A stretch of DNA of 64,000 bases, taken from positions 1,580,809 through 1,644,808 of the forward strand of contig BCKK01000002.1 of assembly GCA_001600615.1 (NCBI GenBank), in the 5' to 3' direction. Positions 10,837 to 22,722 of this stretch are shown one piece after another. A program made the position numbers and the translations under genes. Within the stretch, counting starts at the first letter, position 1. Every line of letters begins with the position of its first letter. The notes beneath the pieces are model-generated. The model was not told the origin of the DNA. It worked only from the letters and a program-made list of their open reading frames with translations, and did not search any database. The stretch is from Dioszegia crocea. Lineage: Eukaryota; Basidiomycota; Tremellomycetes; Tremellales; Bulleribasidiaceae.

Positions 10837-12517
10837 AGGAGGACTGGTGGGAGTGGTGCGGGTCTCTGGATGGAAGATTGTTGGATGTCAAGCGTGTTGA
10901 TCAGGGCGCATGTTTGAGATTGGAAAGGCATCTGGGACGGAAGGCAGTGGACAATTGTTGATAATCATAATGCATGTTGCCTACAACGGATGGTCACACG
11001 AATGGGGCAGAAGAAGGTAGAAAGGTGGAAGGTCCCTCAGGGTCATAGTTCTCGCTCCGTGTCCATGATGATAAACGGTCGGTTGTCGACGACCTGGCAC
11101 CATGGGCTAGCGCTGAAGAAATTCAAGCATCATCGGGGGAAGGGGGAAGGGTGGGGAAGTGTGATTGTGAAGGGAGGTTGTGAAGTGAGGGAATGGAGGA
11201 AAGGATAGGTGAAGGGAGGGTAGGACACGGTTAAGTGGAGACTCGTGCACCTCCTCTATTGACGACTCGGTACAAGCGCCAAAGCGAGGAGGGAGAGGAG
11301 AAAGATGTCGGCCGTCCCAAACCACAGAATAAGCCCCATCGAGTTACCCTCCGTCCCCCTCTGGAAGAAGGACGCACGGGCAATCGCATAACTATGACTA
11401 TGAGCGTGACAATGTCCCCCTGACCCCGCTCTCGGCCTCCTTCTCACTGGTCATTTTGGGATAAGGGGGATGTAGCGGTTGTCAAGGACTTTGGTAGGAC
11501 GTTGCACACGGAAGAGGATGAAGGGGGTCTCAACTGAGGACTGTGTCGATGAAGAGGTGAGATAAGGGACGTGGCGGGAACGGCTCATATCTTCGCCTGA
11601 CCCTTGTCACCTAATCCCACCTTCCCACCAAACCAGACCCAGATCCATCCACACGACAGACCAACGGGCAATCGTCCCAATCCAGAGACAACCACCACAC
11701 CCGCGCCCTAAACCGAAAAGACCAGAAAGAGAAGGGGTCGGTACTCACATACGACAGACAAGAGAGCGGACCCCGGTATAACCGTAGAGACACATGCAGC
11801 CCTTGTAGCGTCTGAAGGGGATTCCACCATGGCACCTCAATCGACCACTCCGCCCTATGCATCCTTCCCTCGCCCAATCCATCGAGCCCACACATCCGGA
11901 TACGCAAAGCGCGCCATGCATTCCTGAGTCCAGGCTGTTCGTCAAAGCCCTTGGTGCCTGGCTTTCCTCCCTCAGTCTGAGAGCAAGACGCAAGGTAGAT
12001 CTTCCCTGTATGCTTGGGTACAGGTGCTTTCCCGATCAAACCTTGCGTCCCGTCAAAGGTGCTGAGGGATTCCAACGAGACGGACCTGACTAGTAAGTCC
12101 CGGAGGATGCGAGGCTTGAGCAGGATGTGTGGACACGAGGAGAGGGTAAGAAAAAGGGGAACAAGCAGAGTGTTTGGGATATCGGATGAAGGTGGGCGGT
12201 GGAGTCCCAAATGTGAGGAGAAGGGAAAGAAGGAAGCTCCGGGGACTTTCCCCACAGCGCGAGAGGGGGTGGGTGGTGCCACCTTGTATGTGAGCTGCGA
12301 AAGCGATTTTTGTGATGTTTGGGGACGGTAGGGAAAGCAGGGAGTTGAAAATTTCGAGGTCAGGTTAAGGAGAGTTACGTAAAGCTAAAGCCCAAAGTGG
12401 CACTTTCTAACTCCGCATTCCTTGTCTGGCACGAGAAGCTCCTGTGCAGCGGGATCGCTTCGTAGATGTCACCCTGACGACAACTAGTGTGCAGTGTATA
12501 TCATGCATGTCTAGCGT
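10837..12517. other. 1.7-kb region without a convincing gene
   Basis: This is the longest gene-poor stretch. It has G-rich strings at 11130..11230 (GGGGGAAGGGGGAAGGG type) and several overlapping ORFs on both strands. The best is a 223-codon minus-strand ORF (12282..11611) that contains a GTGAGT donor-like site and matches no family I know; an overlapping plus ORF (12014..12331) is equally unconvincing. It could be promoter, 3' UTR or a non-coding transcript. Confidence 0.4.
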
Positions 12518-14623
12518 CTATACTTTCACTCCCTGTCCTTCTAAAAATCGCCTCATATCGGACAACAGCTCGAGCTGCTCAGCGGTCGACAGCGACGTAA
12601 CGATGGTCTGCATCAACGAGCCGACATCGACATATTGGATCTGGACATCAGCACAGAATAGGCCAAACTCACCCTAACCAGTGATGCGTAGTAGACGTAT
12701 GAGAACATGCCCATCATAAATTGGCAGTCCATGCGATCCGTCATTCCGCCGTGTCCAGGGATGGAATGGCCAAAGTCCTTGATGTTGAATGCGCGCTTGA
12801 AGCCGGATGCGAAGAAGCCGCCGAAGGGAGCAACGAGGGAGGCGAATGTAGCCATGACTAGGGCGTGGATTTGGAAAGGTGCCCAAGAGATTGATGGGGG
12901 TGATCGGCCAAGCTGGGGTTAGCTGCGAAATTTGAGCTACTCACAATAGTCTGCAGGACATGACGGGCCATTCCGGTGATTTCGAATTCTCGCCAGACAA
13001 ACACGGGGTTAGGGCGGCAGGTGATGTGGGAGAGGACATTTGTGCCGAGATCCCTGGCGGGGCAGATCATGTATGGGAAGCGCATGAAGAAGGTGGACCA
13101 CTAGAGGTTAGCTTGGTATACTGACAACTCACGGCCCAACCGAAAATTAGGGTGCACAAGAATGCCCCGACGAAACCTTCCATTGTCTTTTTGGGGCTAA
13201 GCTTGATGAGAGGTGTTTTTCCGAACGCCTTGCCTATTTATTAGCCACGCCAGATTCGTACTCACCGCACACATAAGCCATGACGTCGTTACATATCACC
13301 AGTGATGCTGGGATGAAGAACCAGATCAGACCCTCGAGGATGTTGTTGACGATAAAGTGGGAAGACACGACGATGAGGAGCAAGCTGATGTGGACCCAGC
13401 AGAAGAGGGCGAATTGCCGGCGGAGATACTGTCGTTGGAGGTTGGCGACGAAGCTGACGAAACCGACAACATACAGCATGAAGCTGATGAATCGGTGGTT
13501 CATTGCAAAGGGGATGAAGTAGGCGTCAACAAAGACGATGTGTTTGAAGTAGTAGATGATGGATTCGCCATAGAGAAAGTAATTCGTCACGACGAAGAAG
13601 TACCTAGGGTCAGCGGAGTCGAATAGTAGACGTACCAGTTGAGTGTCTTGCTCCATGGATCTTCAGAGTCGGCAATTTTTTTGGATCCTTCTGATTGTCA
13701 GCGGGGCGCAGAATGCGACGTACCATCTCGCAAGTCAAACAAGGCGGTGACCTCCTTGTAGACTAAAGCCTGGCAGACAAGAACCAGTAGAATGACGTAG
13801 GGATGTCCCAAACAAAGCAGAGCTGCTGATCAGCTAGGTCATACACCTCACTCACAGACAAAACCTCCAATCATAATGAAAGTCCATACAGTCCTCTCGA
13901 CCATATTTTGGTTCTTTCTCGGTACTGCCACAGCTTTGACGACTGGGATCGTCTTTTCTCCATCTGCCCCTTCGCCCGGAGAAACGCCATCCTCAAATTT
14001 GACACTGCTCTTACTCGGGCTTGCCGCAGAGGTCACATCCCGCGGTCCGGCAGGTGTGAAGTCCTGCGGTGTCTTCCGCTTGCGGTCGGCCGAGAGTGCG
14101 GTCGAGCTAGGTCCGGGGAGGTCCTCGGGCAGCTGAGGTTTGAAGGATGATTGTGGGGGTGACTGAGGGGTGGGGAGAGGGTCAACGGGTTTGGATGATT
14201 TCTCGCTGTGCGTCTCTTTGGTAGGGACTGGGATAGGTGCTGGGGCTGGTGGTTGGGCTTTTGGCGCTGCCGCTTTGGTCGGTGGTGTAGCCTTCAATGC
14301 ACCAGCGTCAGGCTTGGGAGATAATTTCCCATTGACCTTGCTTGGCTCGGGCTGAACGACAGCTGCTACTTCATCCACCACAGTCTTGACGGCGCTTTCG
14401 GCTAATCTCGCAGCTTGACGAGCTCTCTTCTGGGCAGCTTTCGATAGCGTTACAGGTTCGGTCGACGTAGATGGACTACAACATCAGCTCGATAGCTACG
14501 CAAGGAGACTCACGCCTCTTCGGGAATCTGCTCTTCCTCCTCCTCGTAGTCATCCCCTTCGACTGCGAGGATATCAAATTTTCCGGCGCTTGCGAATGCG
14601 CTTGACTGGCCTTTGCGGGACAT
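12518..14623 (-). CDS. CDS1: Phosphatidate cytidylyltransferase (CDP-diacylglycerol synthase)
   Basis: The family signature is near the C-terminus: [20 protein letters not shown] followed by DRMDCQF. This matches the S-x-x-KR-x-x-K-D-x-x-x-x-x-P-G-H-G-G-x-x-D-R-x-D pattern, with its conserved acidic and His residues. Several membrane helices precede it (for example [19 protein letters not shown] and [19 protein letters not shown]). The last exon encodes [20 protein letters not shown] and ends at 12518. The enzyme makes CDP-diacylglycerol from phosphatidate and CTP in the ER, feeding PI, PS, PG and cardiolipin synthesis. The N-terminus, from ATG 14623, is unusual: over 200 residues rich in Glu, Ala, Pro, Ser and Lys before the first membrane segment ([17 protein letters not shown]). 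Confidence 0.92.
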
Positions 14624-15832
14624 ATCTGCGGAGCTCTGTGTGTGGGATGTATGTAGAGGGATGATGATACTACCGCATGCGTCGCCGACTGCTGGATTCC
14701 AGCTCGAAATCTCAGTAGTGACGTGGCAATTGGGACACCAGCCAAGATTTGATACCACTCCCAGTCAACCCAAATTTCCCTTTGACCTATCCCTTCATCT
14801 TCGGCTCACCCATGTGTGCGCAATGCTGGTAAGTCTCTGCCCGTGTCCACATCTCTTCCTCCCCCGCTCCATTGGATGAAAACAGGATTGTCCTAAAGGT
14901 TCATGTGGACATCAAAGAAGCTCCTGGCAAGTTTCGTTGTTCGTCAACTGGGCCGTGGCTTAAGAGCTTGAGGATCACCTACACATGACCTGACCCTACC
15001 CGTTCTGCGTTTGTATCCAAGTAATGGATCAAAAGCTGACGCTTCAGATTAAATTTGGATAGAGAGATTGGAAGTAGTCGTCAAATCAAAGTTGCTGAAT
15101 TACTGATGAGTCCTCTTTTGTTCTGTCTTCAGTAAGTTTGTCCTTCATTCCCTTCGCCCTATCCCTATCCCACCCCTATCTAGCTATGAAGATACAACCA
15201 CACAACCATACAAATTATAAATTCGTCGACGGGTCAAACCGTGATTGGCGAGATATTTTCAGCCTTGACTGAGCTTTCAACATCCCATTTGCGTCCTATC
15301 TAGTGATCACCAAGCTGATAATCAGAATTTGTACGTTTTGGTTTCGCGTTCAGAATCGGTAAGTCATACTCTCAATCATCCCGGCCCGCTTGAAGTGATG
15401 AAAACCTCTCGATGGGCGGACATACGTCCCTCCTCTGTTCCCGTTTCGGCGGGGGCTAAACGTCTCGTGTACAAAAGTAGGCGGGGAGGGGTATCTGGTG
15501 ATAATCATCGATTTCTGATCAAGCTCGAACGGCGCGCAAGCATTGTGATGAATGGACTTGCACTGACGTCGTAGGGTTTTTCTTTGGTAAGCTCCCCCGT
15601 AGATTCGTCATTCTATTCCGTAGCTCTGTAGCGTCCGTTCGTGTATGCAGTGTCTGTATGTATGCTCTGAGTTAAGCTGTTGTGAAGGCTTCATGCCTTC
15701 AATATTCAATCTTCATGCTTCACGCCTGTCGAAGGAACGACATCTGGCTGCACCAATACGGCGGTTGCCGCGTGCCGACTCGACAACACCTGAGAATTCG
15801 CTCAGAATCTCACAACTTGACTCTATCACACC
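14624..15832. other. Divergent intergenic region between CDS1 and eIF2B gamma
   Basis: The 1.2 kb holds no convincing coding exon. A plus-strand run with intron-like splice signals near 15355 and 15590 (GTAAGT, GTAAGC) suggests a spliced 5' leader for the eIF2B gamma gene, though I cannot define it. Confidence 0.4.
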
Positions 15833-17698
15833 ATGGCAAGGACTCTCGAAACCCAATCTGGCATGGGAAAGCACGCAGCTATAGACGAGCAGGACTTTAC
15901 AGCTGTAGTCCTGGTTGGATTTGGCGAGCAGTGAGTATCGCCTTGACTGTGCTCACTACAGCCTATATCCGTTCAATGAGGGTACCAATGTCCTTTCGAA
16001 GGCTCTCCTACCTATTGGTAATATCCCAATAATCAATATTGTCCTGGACTGGATACTGCAGTCGGGTCTACTGGGTGAGTCCGATCCTTGGCCTCACTCA
16101 TCAGCTAGAAATCCTCCTAATTGTGCCCCCGTCGAATTATTCCGCCCTATCCAACCATCTCGCCGAGAATTACTCTTCGGCAGCCTATCCCCGCCTAAAC
16201 ATCATTCTGAAGAAATTCACCGATGGCGAGCGGGATGAGGACGACACTAGCGCGACGGGATCTGGTATGGGAAAGGCAGGTGTGGTCGAGACGGAGGGCA
16301 CGGCGAGGCTGTTGAAGAGGTTCAGATCGTATATAAAGGTAGGCCACCGTGTCTTTACCCGCTGACAGATAGTCGGATTTCGTACTCGTTCCTTGTGATC
16401 TATTCCCACCCGCCTACCTGTCACTCTCGTCTATTCTCGACAAGCACCGCGCATCCAACTCCACAGTGCTCACCTCGGTGCTGTACGATCCCCCAGAGGC
16501 CATCCGAGAACGTAAGTCGGGACTATAACCCGCTGACATGTAGACGAGGAGGCGTTGCTCAGTGCGTACGACAAGCGCTCAGGCGAGCTGTTGTTGTTGC
16601 AGAACATGGACAACTTGGACGAAGATTTTGAAGTCCGCACGACCCTGCTCGAAGCGTAAGTCCAACCACAGCAGAGCTGACGGCAGACACCCAACGCTAT
16701 CCCTCAGTACCCGACTCCTCGATGCTCACATCTATGTCTGTCGTCGCAGCGTTCTTGATCTCCTGGCTAGTAGGCGCCCGCGAGATCTGGACAGTTTGAA
16801 GGTCCAGGTGATTCCGTGGTTGGTCAAGGGAAGCTGGCAGAAGGGGCTAGCGACGCAGTGGAGCAGGAGTGAGTAGAAAGTGCTATAGAGGCTAACCCCA
16901 GTCCTCTGTCCCAGAGATGACGATCCCCTGCAAAAGGCCCTTGCACTCTCCACAACCGCTCCACTAGCCACCAGTGCCCTGCGCGGCCTCCAGAGTGTCG
17001 ACGAGAACGATAACGACTCCTTCGAGGCCGACGAGAGTGGCATGGAGACATCCCAGCTCTTGCCTCCTAAACTCGCCCCGGCTGTTCCGTGGAATTGTCA
17101 AGTTATCATTTCGCGCCCGCCGCCTATTGAACCGCCAGCGCCGTTGAAGAATAAGGAGAAGGCCAAACCGGTCCCTGAACCAGAATACCTCATTAGGTCA
17201 AACACCATTGCCGGTTACTGGGAGTTGAATCGGCGGTTTATGCGGTCCTTATCAACAACTCCCGTTGCAGCTACCCCCGCTCGAGTGGCGTTCGATGACA
17301 ACTCCCAGCCCCCTATCCATCCCTCGGCACAAATCTCGACGGACAGTTTGATAGGTCAGGGAACCAAGATTGGGGAGAGGAGCAGTATCAAAAAGACAAT
17401 CATGGGAAGGCATTGTGTCATTGGGAAGGGGGCTAAGTTATCGGGGTGTATCCTCTGGGACTTCGTCACTGTTGATGAGAAGTAAGTCTCAGCGAAGGTT
17501 GAGCTCATTGTCAGTGCCCGGATCGAGAATACCATTCTGTGTACGAATCTGAGAGTAGGGGCGCAGGCGCAGATTAAGGACTGCGAGTTTGGCCCGGGCT
17601 ACGAGATCGCACCAGGGGGTAAGTCAGTGTGGAAGGCGTGTGCTAATGTTCCAGCTGTTTTGAAGGGGGAACGGTTGGTCGTGGGTCAGGAGGCATGA
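15833..17698 (+). CDS. GCD1: Translation initiation factor eIF2B subunit gamma
   Basis: Multiple exons. The first intron (15931..15961) is only 31 nt and joins GEH to LYPFNEGTNVLSKALLPIGN, the nucleotidyltransferase-like start of eIF2B gamma/epsilon. LVPCDLFPPAYLSLSSILDK follows. The C-terminal half is a left-handed beta helix of hexapeptide repeats: IKKTIMGRHCVIGKGAKLSG, CILWDFVTVDE, then IENTILCTNLRVGAQAQIKD. The chain ends ERLVVGQEA without the W2/HEAT domain of epsilon, hence gamma. eIF2B is the decameric GDP-GTP exchange factor for eIF2 and the target of Gcn2-driven inhibition. Gamma pairs with epsilon in the catalytic half. TGA at 17696..17698. Confidence 0.88.
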
Positions 17699-17963
17699 AT
17701 GTAGCGTAGGATGGAAAGCGTTCCAGAGCGTTCCAGATTATTGCTGTAGCCTCCCTTAGACCATTGCGCTGCATATATATACCTTCATCCAGCTCCAGAT
17801 GGACCTCCTTGGAGCTGCCATAGCGCTATGTGGACTACCCGCACTAGAGGAATGGTCGGAGCCGACCGACGGCCGAAGGATATCGCGTCTCGTCGCGAAA
17901 TAATCTGTTCGACCATCCGCAATATCCCAAGCCCTAGTTCAGTCGTGTCGCCTCTATCGACTG

Positions 17964-19997
17964 ATGAGTGCCTTAGATACCAAAGATGCTCCTTCCCTCC
18001 TAGCGCCCAACTCCCTATCGGTCATTGCCCCAACGCTAAGCCGAGCAACCTCCACCTCAGCCCTATCTGCCATTTCTGTCGAGTCCACACTTCAAGCGTC
18101 TCCTCGGAAACTCCTGAGCAACGGCAGATCACGCCCTGCTCTACCCGAACTGTCAAATCTGGAGATAGACGATACACCCTCGTCTAGCCGTGCGGGTTCT
18201 TTGTTGGGTGGGCCGGTGATAGGAAGTGCGCGTTCTACCCCTTCGCGGAAAGGCAAGGAGAGGGCTTTGGATGGTGAGGATGTAGAGCAGAGCTCTGTGC
18301 GGAGGGACCAGAGCGCGACTGCGTCATTGAGGCGTCTGGCAAGAGATGGGGATGTGCCTACAACGGGTAGGCCCACGGCTCTTGGTACGTTCTTGTCCAA
18401 CTCGACTGAGCTGACAACGCTAGACCATAGCTCTGTGCACGATAGTGGTCAGTCCTTACCAGGTCGGGCTGACGATGCAGATAGAATCCGACACACACGG
18501 CAATACTTTGTGCTGACAGACGCTGGCAAGCCAGTCTTCCAATCGTGAGTTCCCTCCGTGACTTGTTGACAAGTAGACATCCAGACCTAAATGACAACTC
18601 GGCCACAGATTTGTGTGGCGTGGCGCAGACTCTGATCTCCATCTTTGCAGACGACGATGATCGCATAAGGTGAGATCCAGACGAGCGGTGCTGATTGGAG
18701 ATGTATCAACCGAGGACGACATAGAATCGCCTTTGTCCTACGCTCACCGCTGTACTTCTTCTGCGTCAGCGATTGGGGCGAGCCGGAACACATCGTGCGT
18801 CTAAGACCTTCTTGCTAATAATCAGCTACGCGTACATCTAGACTATATCCACCTTCAGATATTGTCGGTCGTCTCGTCTACACAGCTCTCCAAGGCATTT
18901 CAGCGACGGAGCAATTTCGATCTGAGCAGGTTACTAGAGGGTAAGTCGAGTAAGGCCTAGCTAACACCAGGTACTGAGAACTTCCTACACCATTTGATAG
19001 ATCGAGCGCAGTACGATTTCAGCTTCATCACCTCGACACTGCAACCGTTGAGGATGAATCCTGTCCTTCGCGAAGCGGCTGCGGCGTCTCTGATACCTCC
19101 CGCCAAGTTTAGGGTGAGTCTCGACTTTTCGCAGCTGACATCAGGATCTGCTCTACGTGCTGCTCATTGCTGAGGGGCACATCGTCACTCTGCTCCGACC
19201 CAAGAAGCACTCCATCCACCCATCAGGTGAGCGCGGCTAGAACTTGGCTCATTAGATCTACACCTCCTCCTCAATATGCTCTCGTCTTCGCCGGCTTTAC
19301 GATCTACAGAGACTTGGATACCGCTCTGTCTGCCAAAGTTCAATCCTGCGGGCTTTGTACACGCCTACATCAGCTACGTATCGGCTAGTCTCGGTTTGGT
19401 GTTTGTCAGTGCGGACCGCGAGGCATTTGAAGAATTGCGGATGTGGCGCGCGACTGTTGTCCAGGTGGGTCATTCTAAGAACATACACTGAGGCAGAATC
19501 TCGAGAAAGAGCGGACGCTGCAGAAGATCGAATCAGCTATCCCTCTTCATCCATACACCATCTCTTCGCTGGGCTGTCCGGGGCTCGTGCACTTCATCTA
19601 CAAATCTCGCCAGCTGGTGCAGATCACCACGCCTGAATGGCCCGAGGCGTATCCAGCGGACGGGCAGGACCGGCGCAGGTGAGTAGGCATATGGGGCTCG
19701 CTAATGTTCAGGGTGATCACAATGTATCATCGTCTGCATGATGGGGTGCACGCTCGGTCTGGCCAGTCGGCGCCGCTGAAGCTGATGTATCTGCGCGGAG
19801 AGCATGAGGCGTATCTTGCATGGGTGAGTTGCCGGGGATCTCCCACTGATGAGTAGGGGACACGTCCCTTCGAGCTATACATGACCCTGTCGCCGAATTT
19901 ACCCAAGTCTGCGGCCGTGGCTGCGGCGAATTCAGTGGCAAAGTGGGTTGCTACCGAGGAGGGTCGAATATTTCTCAAGGATGCACCCGTCTTTTGA
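17964..19997 (+). CDS. MON1: Vacuolar fusion protein MON1
   Basis: A Ser/Thr-rich, probably disordered N-terminus of roughly 170 residues precedes the longin core: RQYFVLTDAGKPVFQS, then CGVAQTLISIFADDDDRI, RIAFVLRSPLYFFCVSDWGE and LRLHLDYIHLQILSVVSSTQ. Later exons give RPLRM-type and LLYVLLIAEGHIVTLLRPKK, FNPAGFVHAYISYVSASLGL and the end ATEEGRIFLKDAPVF. About ten short introns were followed. Mon1 with Ccz1 forms the exchange factor that loads GTP on Rab7/Ypt7 at late endosomes, autophagosomes and vacuoles. Length (about 560 residues) fits the family. Confidence 0.88.
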
Positions 19998-20323
19998 CCT
20001 AGGCTCGGTATCGCAATGTATCTGGCCTCATGTCGATGTGTACTCGGTCAGTTTATAGCTGGATCTATGCACCTGACAACAGTTCAGTACAAGTGTATAC
20101 TCCCCAGCTTAGGTAAGCACCCGGACGCGATGAAAACAACACGTGACTGCTCCCCTCCGGCGCGCCCAATTGTCTGACTTTCTTTCCTTGACTCTTCATA
20201 CACATATCCTGTCTATATACATCAGATAATCATCCCGAGGTGACGGATTCTCTCTCCCTATAGAGTCAAGTGTCGAACGGGCAATCTTGCGGCAGACGTA
20301 GCTGGCGAAATAAACGACAACTC
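19998..20323. other. Intergenic region between MON1 and zinc finger gene
   Basis: The 326-bp same-strand gap contains T-rich and CACGTGAC-type sequence (near 20138). No coding exon seen. Confidence 0.4.
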
Positions 20324-21729
20324 ATGATGGTTTCCCGTCCCCTTCCCTTACCTGTATCAGCACCAGCAATCACCTTCAACCATCTTCAAATGGGCAACCG
20401 CGAAAATGTGGCCTTCCCAAACAACGCACGCGCTGGCCCTTCTCGTCCGCAAGTGCCAATGCGCCCGAAGTTCACAAGGGTAAACTTCAGAACGCAGTCG
20501 GCTGTGGATGCCGATGCGCCGAAGAAGGCGTTGAAGCGAAGGTCAAACGTGACGGTTGAGATACCGGTTGGGCGGAGAAGGAAGGACTATCTGAAGAACC
20601 TCGTCCTTCCTCCACTGCTACCAGTGAGGGAAACGGACATTGTCGTGAGTTTTCTAGTAAGGTCAGACTGACCCAAAGTGGTGCCCAATCGACGGCAATA
20701 CAAGGCGTTGCAGATAGATATGATGTGCCCATGGCACAAGTGTGATGCCAAACTGGCTAATGTGACCATAGCTGCCAAGGTGAGGACTCTAACCGACAAT
20801 GCTGACTTCAGCACTACGCGCGACATCAGGCCAAGGTTGTTGGACCGCTGTGCGGGCTCCGAGGATGCACGCACCGGCTTGCAGATTCGGAATCCAAAAC
20901 GCTACGGAAACACTTCACCGATCACCACCTCGTCGCTCACAGGCCATTCCTAGACGAGGATGAGCTCGGTGCAAAAGGCCGCCCCCCTCCTGCAAAATTC
21001 CTCGCACCTCCCCCTCCTCTACCCAATGGTGTTCTCCCATACAATCTCATCGCACTTCCCGTCGTCGCTTCCCCCATCCTTCGCCCGTTCTACAGACAAA
21101 AGCCAGCGGACAAATACTCTACGCCAACTATTCCCTGTGCGGAACATCCCATCCACCCAAACTACAGCGGTCACTTCTGGCCTACGGGAGACAGTATCAC
21201 GGGGTCAGATTTATCTCGAGAGTCGAGCTACATCTGTAGTCGACCGCACATCCCTGAGGAAGACGATCCAGCCGAAAAAGCACTCCACGATGAGTTGGGC
21301 GCAATGCCAGATTCATTGGCTATATCCAGTATGCCCATTGTCGCTTTCCCCGAATCCAGATCCGCCTCTGCGTCATCATCCCGTACTGCCGTTTCTCTCT
21401 TTGTGTCCACCGAAAAATCCCCTTCCTCCTTCCAAATTGTACCCCGGCAACACACCGGACGGCTCCCGATGACCATCCCCCTGGCGGACGTACACGCGCA
21501 GCTGCGGCAACGTCCTACGGCAACCCCTCCGCCCACGCACAACATCTATGACCGGAAGCGCAAGGCGTACGGTCCGCCGGGGCATTCGTCGCAGCGCCTA
21601 CGGCGTATCGCCGAGAAGGTGGCGACGTGGATCACGGGGCGGACGATAGGGCTGGATTGGTGGGAAACGATGTTTGGGGTGGAGCGGTCGATGGAGGAGG
21701 CAGTGACGGCGGTAGCGGAAGAGGAGTAG
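20324..21729 (+). CDS. C2H2-like zinc finger protein
   Basis: Exon 1 begins at one of two adjacent ATGs (20324, 20327) and ends near LPPLLPVRETDIV. Exon 2 opens the finger region: MMCPWHKCDAKLANVT, then after an intron HYARHQAKVVGPLCGLRGCT and LRKHFTDHHLVAHRPFLDED. This gives two Cys/His clusters, C-x4-C with HxxxxH spacing and C-x4-C with H-x3-H, like divergent C2H2 fingers. The C-terminal 250 residues are Pro/Ser-rich with a basic patch (YDRKRKAYGPPG) and end VAEEE. It is probably a nuclear DNA-binding protein, but no specific regulator is recognised. The splice between exons 1 and 2 is uncertain (several acceptors between 20660 and 20712). Confidence 0.55.
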
Positions 21730-21769
21730 ATCTAAATGGGCAATGCAGCCATTGTATCCATTGCAAATA

Positions 21770-22722
21770 TCATGTTGTGATCTTTGGCTGTTTGCGAGGC
21801 AGGCCTGTCATTAGCGATGCCGCTGAACCTACGGCTTGATTACTTACCTTCGGATCGAGGCTTGGTCTTTCGCTTCTTGGCCATTCGCGAAGGTAGCTCT
21901 TCTGGTGCATCCGGGCCAGAGGTATCTGCGACATCAGAATTTGCCCAACCCAAAAGCACCTACACTCCGGCTTTGCGACCTCTACCTTCTGCAATTTCTC
22001 AAGCTTGTATTTCGGCTGCGGCGCCAGGAGGTCTATTGCAATGTCAAGTTCCCAGGCTCTCCGCAGTGCGGTCTGGACTATACTGGCTCGGTGGGTGAAG
22101 ACGGGCGATCAGCTTCGCATTCGCAGTGAGATATGGCAGAACATACTGTCTTTCGAAGGTCTGACGTCAAGGACTTGCTGTGGCAGAGCTCTGCGTAGCT
22201 TCGACATGACAGCGGCGACTTTGGGGTGGCTTGTGTCATCAGCATCCATCAATCGCTGAAGATTTCGACTTACTCTGGGTACGCCGGATCCAACGCCGCC
22301 CCTCTGACAGCTTTCCAGTCCACAAGCTTTAATCTCTTCTTCTGCGCCTTGGTCCCGCGTGTACTCAGTCGCAGGACAGCTTTGAGAGCCTCGTCAGGAT
22401 GACGGGTCGGTGATTCGCTCGTGCTCTCCGTCGCCAACGCCAGTGGGAACGCCTCATGAAGGATCTTCAATGCTGCTGCAATTTCTCTCGAGGCCTCTCG
22501 ATCCCCTTCCAAGTGTCTCTCCTCAGACTCTGACTCTGTCTCCCGGTCTGCATCCCCCTCGTCCGACTCCGGAGAAGTGAATCGCCTGAAGACGGCGAAC
22601 TCCTTTTTGGTGATGTCGGGCAGGCCCACTTCGTCTTCGCTTTCTGATAGTATGCGTTCATTGCCATCATTGTTGTCCGAATGCTCAGAAGCTACATCTG
22701 AGCTGTCCGACTTGTCGCTCAT
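21770..22722 (-). CDS. Acidic, lysine-rich nuclear-type protein, uncharacterised
   Basis: The first exon (ATG 22722) is Ser/Asp/Glu-rich (MSDKSDSSDVASEHSDNNDG, SESEDEVGLPDITKKEF) followed by GTKAQKKRLKLVDWKAVRGA. Downstream exons splice to DHPKVAAVMSKLRRALPQQV, ALRRAWELDIAIDLLAPQPK and a basic tail with MAKKRKTKPRSEG and KQPKITT. The acidic start and bipartite basic patches suggest a nuclear or nucleolar protein, perhaps in ribosome assembly, but I recognise no domain. It ends 40 bp from the convergent zinc finger gene. The last three introns have weak acceptors, so the C-terminal third is less certain. Confidence 0.55.

Noticed and set aside
11611..12282. 223-codon minus-strand ORF
   Set aside because: Considered as a gene. 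It has no recognisable motif, an equally open plus strand, and a donor-like site inside, so I list it only within the gene-poor region.
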